A DNA stretch of 64,000 nt from DASZHJ01 sp963735465 (lineage in GTDB: Bacteria > Pseudomonadota > Alphaproteobacteria > ATCC43930 > CGMCC-115725): positions 496,001 through 560,000 of the forward strand of contig CAVTLA010000002.1 in the NCBI GenBank assembly GCA_963735465.1. The letters are read 5' to 3'. This document shows positions 59,358 to 64,000 of the stretch, in pieces (the stretch's first letter is position 1; every line of letters starts with the position of its first letter). Both the position numbers and the translations under genes were made by a program. The notes beneath the pieces were generated by a model. It was not told the DNA's origin, made no database searches, and was given only the letters and a program-made list of their open reading frames with translations.

Positions 59358-60077
59358 GTGGAGACACCAATGCCAATGTCCGCCGGCTATGTCATCGAGC
59401 TTCACGACACTCCGCTACACCGCGCGGAGTCGCGCGCCGACGATGACGACGGCAGCAATGAGCTTGCCGTACTTGACGCCATCGGCGTCACCATGACGCT
59501 GGCGCGAGACCGGCCGCTGTTCTGCGAAGGCGACGCCGCCCAGTCCTATTACAAGGTCGTGACCGGCGCGATCCGAGGCTATCGGCTGTTGGCTGATGGC
59601 CGTCGCCACATCACCGACTTCTTCCTGGACGGCGATTTCATTGGATTTCACACCCTCGCCACGCACGCCTTCACCGCCGAAACGGTGCGGGAGGCGACGC
59701 TCGTGCGCTATGACCGCCGCCGAGTGGATGCGTTGACTGCGCGCAGCCCGCGTATCAGCAAGTGCCTGCTCGCGCGCGTATGTACCGAGCTCTCGCACGC
59801 TCAGACGCGAATGCTGGTGCTGAGCCGGATGACCGCGCGCGAGCGTCTTGCCAACTTTCTGAGCCGGATGGCGGAGCGCAATTCCGGCGGCGCCGATGAC
59901 GCGATCACGCTGCCGATGAGCCGCACGGACATCGGCGACTATCTGGGGCTGACCACCGAAACCGTCTGCCGCGCCTTCGCCCAGCTCAAGAGCGCGGGCG
60001 TCATTGCCGTGCCGCTCCCGCATCGGGTGATGGTGCTGCGGCCCGAGACGCTGGCGAGTCTGGCAGCAGGCGCCTGA
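59358..60077 (+). CDS. Crp/FNR-family regulator (FixK-like)
   Basis: 239 residues. Cyclic-nucleotide-fold domain: LARDRPLFCEGDAAQSYYKVVTGAIRGYRLLADGRRHIT in pieces (LFCEGDAAQSYYKVVTG near 54-70), and a Crp-type helix-turn-helix LPMSRTDIGDYLGLTTETVCRAFAQL ending QLKSAGVI. The N-terminus lacks the cysteine set of FNR, so it should not bind an iron-sulfur cluster and resembles FixK-type proteins. A rho-independent terminator follows at 60150-60179. Confidence 0.9.
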   Translation: METPMPMSAGYVIELHDTPLHRAESRADDDDGSNELAVLDAIGVTMTLARDRPLFCEGDAAQSYYKVVTGAIRGYRLLADGRRHITDFFLDGDFIGFHTLATHAFTAETVREATLVRYDRRRVDALTARSPRISKCLLARVCTELSHAQTRMLVLSRMTARERLANFLSRMAERNSGGADDAITLPMSRTDIGDYLGLTTETVCRAFAQLKSAGVIAVPLPHRVMVLRPETLASLAAGA

Positions 60078-60149
60078 CCACGCGAGCGTAGGCATCTTCC
60101 GCGTTCCCGCGATCCCCTCCCCTCCCCTGGGATCGCAGGTTCACCACCT

Positions 60150-60179
60150 GGCGTCGGCTCTGCCGGCGCCGGGTTTTTT
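60150..60179 (+). terminator. rho-independent terminator after Crp gene
   Basis: GGCGTCGGC (60150-60158), loop TCT, GCCGGCGCC (60162-60170): nine pairs with one G-U, followed by GGGTTTTTTG. It lies about 70 bases after the Crp gene stop. Confidence 0.75.
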
Positions 60180-60243
60180 GCGCCGGACCGCGGCTGGCCG
60201 GCCCGGCTGGCGCGAGATCGAAATAGTTTACGATTGGTTGCGC

Positions 60244-60320
60244 TGGCGCGCCCGGAGAGACTCGAACTCCCAACCCCCAGATTCGTAGTCTGGTGCTCTA
60301 TCCAATTGAGCTACGGGCGC
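60244..60320 (-). tRNA. tRNA-Arg (anticodon ACG)
   Basis: 77 bases on the minus strand. Acceptor GCGCCCG/CGGGCGC with discriminator G and encoded CCA, D arm GCTC/GAGC, anticodon stem CCAGA/TCTGG with loop CTACGAA giving ACG (A34 read as inosine, decoding CGT/CGC/CGA), T loop TTCGAGT. It is the isoacceptor that reads CGA, the codon ending the candidate argD leader. No flanking repeat or integrase. Confidence 0.95.
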
Positions 60321-60563
60321 CCACGAGCGGCCCATCGGGCCCGCCGAACGAGGGGGCGAACCTACCTGCATAGCCCGCGCATGGCAAGATCGCACGTCGG
60401 TGCCTTCAATCACCGCGAAAGCGGCTTGTCGCTCCAGGGCGCATTGCGTACTATCCTGAGCCAGAATGATAAGGTGCCAGGGGGACTTGCACCGATGGCC
60501 GTGGGAGGCGCCACCCGCCGCCACCCGTGTCGAGACAGGGGAGACACAACCGTCGCCATCCCA

Positions 60564-61733
60564 ATGCCAAAGCTTCGCCTGCATCTTTTGATCCTCGTCG
60601 TAGCAACGGCCGTGGCCGGTTGCTCTTTCGTTGACCGAAACCTGGTGCCAGCCCTGACCGGCGATGAGCCGTCGGGCAAATCCGCCAGCTCCGAAACCGC
60701 GGTGCCGATCGCGCCGTCGGCGGCGGAGCAGAATCCGCAACCGACATTGTCGCAAACCGCGCTGCCGCCGGCGGTCGGCACCGGAAATTACGCTCCGGCG
60801 CCGGTCACGCCGGGTGCCAGCACCGGGACCTACGTCGGGCAAAAGGTATCGTCGCTCCGCTCCGATCTGCAGCGGCTGCAGGGCAATATCAATCAACACA
60901 ACACCGACCTGCAGCAGGCGCGCGCGGGAATGGCGCAGGATGCCGCCACCTACTATGGCCTGGTGGCATCCATCAACTCGCGCCTGCAGGTGGGCACCAC
61001 GCCGGGCAATCCGCAGCTCGTCTCCCAGTGGAACCAGGCGCAGACCTCCCTGGACCGCCTCAACGACGACATCGCGCGCCTCAACACGATCTCGAACCAG
61101 GCGGCCGGCGATTCCGCCCTTGCCGCCTACATCCTCGAGTCGGTACGCGCGGCCTACGGACTCCAGGGCGCCGTGGACGAGGATCACCGCCAGCTCAATA
61201 TCCTTGAGAACGACGTGAATCGGACGGTGGTGCTGATCGACCGCCTGCTCAATGACCTCAGCGACGACATCAGCCGCCAGAGCAGCTACGTCAACAACGA
61301 GCGGCGTAACCTCACCACGCTGTCGCTCGCGATCAAGAACGGCGAGCTCTATGGCCAAAGTCTGGCCAATCGCGCCTACAGCACCGCGGCCGGCCCGCAA
61401 TTGGCCGTCGCGACGACTCCGCTGCTGGTGGATCGTCGGCCGCTCATGGTGATCCGCTTCGACAGGCCCAACGTGGCCTACGAACAGGCGCTCTACAACG
61501 CCGTGAGCCGCGCGCTCGAGCGGCGCCCGGGCGCCACCTTCGACGTGGTTGCCGTGGCACCCGCCCGCGGCACGCCAGGTCAGGCGGCGCTCAGCACCAC
61601 GACTTCGAAGCGCAATGCCGACTCGGTGGTGCGCTCGCTCACCAACATGGGGCTCCCCGCCGACCGCATCAATCTGTCGGCCACCACCAGCGGGGCGACG
61701 CAGACCAACGAGGTGCAGGTTTACGTGCGCTGA
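60564..61733 (+). CDS. lipoprotein with coiled coil and degenerate OmpA-like domain
   Basis: 389 residues from ATG at 60564, chosen because a lipoprotein signal, LHLLILVVATAVAGC (Cys20), starts there; longer frames have no signal. The mature protein has a Pro/Thr-rich linker, a coiled coil (about 95-260, LRSDLQRLQGNINQHNTDLQQ region), and a C-terminal OmpA-like fold: RNADSVVRSLTNMGLPADRINL followed by TNEVQVYV. The usual peptidoglycan-binding aspartate and arginine of OmpA are not apparent, so binding may be lost. It lies beyond tRNA-Arg and ahead of gpt. Confidence 0.8.
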   Translation: MPKLRLHLLILVVATAVAGCSFVDRNLVPALTGDEPSGKSASSETAVPIAPSAAEQNPQPTLSQTALPPAVGTGNYAPAPVTPGASTGTYVGQKVSSLRSDLQRLQGNINQHNTDLQQARAGMAQDAATYYGLVASINSRLQVGTTPGNPQLVSQWNQAQTSLDRLNDDIARLNTISNQAAGDSALAAYILESVRAAYGLQGAVDEDHRQLNILENDVNRTVVLIDRLLNDLSDDISRQSSYVNNERRNLTTLSLAIKNGELYGQSLANRAYSTAAGPQLAVATTPLLVDRRPLMVIRFDRPNVAYEQALYNAVSRALERRPGATFDVVAVAPARGTPGQAALSTTTSKRNADSVVRSLTNMGLPADRINLSATTSGATQTNEVQVYVR

Positions 61734-61761
61734 GACATCGCCGCGGCCGCATCGGAGTGCC

Positions 61762-62280
61762 ATGAGCAAGTCGCCGGCCGCGCCGCTGAAGAGCTTCCCC
61801 GTCACCTGGGACGAGCTTCACCGCCACGCCCGCGCCCTGGCGTGGCGCCTCCTCGACCTCGGCCCCTGGAAAGGCGTCATCGCGGTGACCCGCGGCGGCC
61901 TGGTACCCGCCGCCATCGTCGCCCGCGAGCTCGACGTGCGTCTGGTCGATACCGTCTGCGTCTCCAGCTACGACGACCGCGAGGCGAAGAGTGGCGGAGT
62001 GAGGGGCGAGCGCGGCCAGGTCAAGGTTCTGAAGGGCATCTCTGGCGACGGCGAGGGCTTTCTTATCGTCGACGATCTCGTCGACACCGGCCATACCGCG
62101 CGAGTCGTACGCGACATGCTGCCCAAGGCGCATTTTGCCACCGTCTACGCGAAGCCCGCCGGCCGGCCGCTGGTGGACACTTTCGTCACCGAAGTCAGCC
62201 AGGATACCTGGATCCTGTTCCCCTGGGACATCGAGCCCCAATTCGCGCCGCCGCTCGCATCCCAGCATCGCGGCCGGTGA
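61762..62280 (+). CDS. gpt: xanthine-guanine phosphoribosyltransferase
   Basis: 172 residues; start after GGAGTG. Type I PRTase fold: PRPP motif GFLIVDDLVDTGHTA (109-123), PPi loop VTRGGLVPAAIVARELD, and ETVCVSSYDDRE. It salvages xanthine, guanine and hypoxanthine to their nucleotides. Length is slightly above E. coli Gpt (152). It begins 29 bases after the lipoprotein gene. The P1 peptidase converges 13 bases past its end. Confidence 0.92.
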   Translation: MSKSPAAPLKSFPVTWDELHRHARALAWRLLDLGPWKGVIAVTRGGLVPAAIVARELDVRLVDTVCVSSYDDREAKSGGVRGERGQVKVLKGISGDGEGFLIVDDLVDTGHTARVVRDMLPKAHFATVYAKPAGRPLVDTFVTEVSQDTWILFPWDIEPQFAPPLASQHRGR

Positions 62281-62292
62281 ACCCGGTCGGGT

Positions 62293-63369
62293 TCAGCCGT
62301 CCGTGAAGCGATCCCGATAGCTCGTCATGTCGCCGAGGCTCTCCGCCAGATAGACGCCGCGCATCACCGCGCGCGTCACGCAATCCGCCGCCGCCGTGCC
62401 GAGTCGCATGAGCGCACGGGCGCCCGGTTCCGGAAGAGCCCAGCGGCCGGTCGCCAGGACGAAGATCGTGTCGCCGTCATAGGGCGTGTGCAGCGGACGG
62501 ATTGCCCGCGCCAGGCCGTCCTGCGCCATGATCGCCACTCGCTGCGCCTGGGCCTTGCTGAGCCTGGCATTGGTCGCCACGACGGCGATGGTGGTGTTGC
62601 CGCCCACAAGACCGGCTGGCGACTCCGGCTCTTCAAGGGACGGCGGCGCCGACGGCGGATGTTGGATCCCTGCCTCGTCGCCGCGCGCCAATGCCCAGCC
62701 CCAAAAGCAGGAAGAGCCCGGCATCGTCGTATCGCCGTGCGAATTGACCGCCACGACGGCGCCGACCTGGAGACCGTCCGACGCCACCGCCGAGGCGCTG
62801 CCGAGTCCGCCCTTGAGACCGCCGGCACGCGCGCCGTAACCCGCCCCAGCAGTGCCGAGCGGAAAATCGGCGCCGGCCGCCACCGCGGCGGCTCGGCCAA
62901 GCGCTGCATAAGGCGGCGTTTCGCCCCACTCCTTGTCACCGCCGTTCAGGAGATCGAACAGGATCGCCGACGGCACGATCGGCACGATGGCGGTGCCGAC
63001 GCGGAAGCCGCGGCCGCGGGCGGCAAGCCAATTGGCCACGCCTGAAGCCGCTTCAAGGCCGAAGGCGGAGCCGCCGCTCAGCACCACCGCGTCCACGGTC
63101 TCCACCAGACAGGTCGGGTTAAGAGCATCGGTCTCCCGCGTGCCCGGCGCACCGCCGCGCACGTCCACCGCCGCCACCGCCGGCGCCGCCGGCAGCACGA
63201 CCGTGACGCCGGTGCGCACGCGCGGATCTTGCGTGCTGCCCACGCGGATTCCCTCCACGTCGGTGATGAGGTTGGCGGCGCCGGGGCGAAAGCTCATGGC
63301 CTGACCGAAATCCTGGCAGGCGCGCCCGGTGATCTGCAATGGGGGTCGCTCGGGCTTTGCATCATTCAT
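62293..63369 (-). CDS. P1 family peptidase (DmpA/BapA-like, Ntn-type)
   Basis: 358 residues. Family S58: the autoprocessing site is the bond Asn258-Thr259 in VGGNTTIAVVATNA, the nucleophile being Thr259; upstream blocks GVTVVLP, VLSGGSAFGLEAASG and GAVVAVNSHGDT fit. It should self-cleave into two chains and act as an aminopeptidase on N-terminal D- or beta-amino-acid peptides. No signal peptide, so cytoplasmic. It is divergent from the cut gene at the right edge across an AT-rich gap. Confidence 0.88.
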   Translation of the reverse strand: MNDAKPERPPLQITGRACQDFGQAMSFRPGAANLITDVEGIRVGSTQDPRVRTGVTVVLPAAPAVAAVDVRGGAPGTRETDALNPTCLVETVDAVVLSGGSAFGLEAASGVANWLAARGRGFRVGTAIVPIVPSAILFDLLNGGDKEWGETPPYAALGRAAAVAAGADFPLGTAGAGYGARAGGLKGGLGSASAVASDGLQVGAVVAVNSHGDTTMPGSSCFWGWALARGDEAGIQHPPSAPPSLEEPESPAGLVGGNTTIAVVATNARLSKAQAQRVAIMAQDGLARAIRPLHTPYDGDTIFVLATGRWALPEPGARALMRLGTAAADCVTRAVMRGVYLAESLGDMTSYRDRFTDG

Positions 63370-63415
63370 GCCCTTGTTGATTGTTATTTATATATTTTAC
63401 TCTAGCATTAATAAT

Positions 63416-64000
63416 GTGGCCGCAGCATCGGGGGCATCGGTGGGCGCGATCGCGGGGGTCCGGCTTTCGGGCTTTGCAGAGCAGGTGGCGGCCCGGCATG
63501 GCCCGCGCGCTCTGTTGGCGAAATTTTTCCACGCCGCCGAACGCGCGGCCTGGGAACGCGGTGTCCGCCTCACCCTGCGGCATGACCTCGCCGCTCTGGT
63601 CACGATCAACGAGCGCGAGCGCCGGCACTGGTATCGGATCTCCCCCTTGTTCGACCCCGCCTTCAGTGCGGTATCGCCGGAGAATTCATTTTGGATCGAG
63701 GGGCGTAATGCGGCGGGCGAGACGGTGGCGACCCAGGCCGCTCGCGGCTTCCAATGGATGGGCACGACGCTCAAGGACGAGTGCGAATCGCTGCGCATCT
63801 TCTACGCCGATCCCGCCGCCATGGCGGCGCCCGGCGAGAGCTGCAAAGTGACCGCCCTCGCGGCCGGGCATATCAACGGGCGAGTGGCGTATTCCGGGAG
63901 CGGATGGTACCGGCCGGATTTCCGCGGCCGCCAGCTGTCGGCGATCCTGCCGCGCATCTCCCGTGCTTGCGCCCTGGCGTGCTGGGGCACCGACGTCACG
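63416..64000 (+). CDS. unknown protein, 3' end missing
   Basis: 195 codons open to the window edge from GTG at 63416; no stop appears. Visible features: AERAAWERGVRLTLRHDLAALV, NERERRHWYRISPLFDPA, GFQWMGTTLKDECESLRIFY and GWYRPDFRGRQLSAILPRIS. The last looks like the start of an acyltransferase- or GNAT-like core (FRGRQLSAILPR resembles a CoA-binding loop), but I do not recognise a family. It diverges from the P1 peptidase gene; the 46-base gap is strongly AT-rich and must hold both promoters. Confidence 0.7.
   Translation, partial: MAAASGASVGAIAGVRLSGFAEQVAARHGPRALLAKFFHAAERAAWERGVRLTLRHDLAALVTINERERRHWYRISPLFDPAFSAVSPENSFWIEGRNAAGETVATQAARGFQWMGTTLKDECESLRIFYADPAAMAAPGESCKVTALAAGHINGRVAYSGSGWYRPDFRGRQLSAILPRISRACALACWGTDVT

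Noticed and set aside
1..64000. CRISPR, toxin-antitoxin, restriction or phage defence systems
   Set aside because: No regularly spaced short repeats, cas-like genes, methylase or toxin-antitoxin pairs were found on either strand.

Overview
The window is GC-rich throughout, densely coded, and reads as chromosome of an alphaproteobacterium. The main clues are the argD-argF-hslO order with apaG close by, paired hopanoid genes hpnK-hpnL, a FixJ-type regulator set, an alphaproteobacterial PAS_5 protein, DUF1289 and a stand-alone RecX. A Rhodospirillales- or Rhizobiales-like soil or aquatic organism fits; I cannot fix the genus. There is no phage, integrase, transposase, plasmid gene, rRNA or CRISPR array. 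Two tRNA genes, Gly(CCC) and Arg(ACG), are intact and carry no sign of integration.

Layout. 1-5.3 kb: a cut VOC protein, a SelA-like PLP enzyme, gamma-glutamyltransferase with a Gdt1-type cation transporter, PilZ and PAS_5 proteins. 5.4-8.7 kb: an HxlR-EmrA-EmrB efflux operon. 8.8-14.1 kb: DoxX, then a MarR regulator divergent from a thiolase, MATE, MaoC, glutaredoxin and SDR series. 14.1-18.8 kb: patatin, DUF445 and DUF1028 proteins. 18.9-25.7 kb: a sugar-type ABC importer coupled to an LVIVD-repeat protein, a GntR regulator and a Tat-exported amidohydrolase. 25.9-30.3 kb: tRNA-Gly, a two-component pair and hpnK-hpnL. 30.4-37.1 kb: MFS, apaG, folE, a lipoprotein and the argD-argF-hslO operon. 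37.1-44.6 kb: an AraC/SDR pair, MFS, polysaccharide deacetylase, persulfide dioxygenase with an ABC-2 permease, and recX. 44.6-50.0 kb: MscS, LysE, a sulfite-oxidase-like enzyme with glutathione peroxidase, and dapA. 50.2-57.7 kb: a membrane/ferredoxin/adenylate-cyclase fusion and a Gld-like ABC operon. 58.0-64.0 kb: FixJ-like regulators, a Crp/FNR regulator, tRNA-Arg, a lipoprotein, gpt, a P1 peptidase and a cut unknown gene.

The most interesting signals lie between genes. Upstream of dapA there is a promoter whose predicted start falls on the GTG of a 27-codon leader peptide, followed by three competing hairpins that end in a terminator: a complete candidate attenuator, apparently leaderless. 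Upstream of argD a second leader ORF of 24 codons holds nine arginines and ends CGA CGA CGA TAA. Three copies of a palindromic doublet repeat sit at 1.8, 32.9 and 50.1 kb, one of them inverted relative to the other two. Several divergent or promoter regions carry clear dyads that probably bind the neighbouring MarR, HxlR and FixJ-type regulators. All regulatory calls are inferred from sequence pattern alone.
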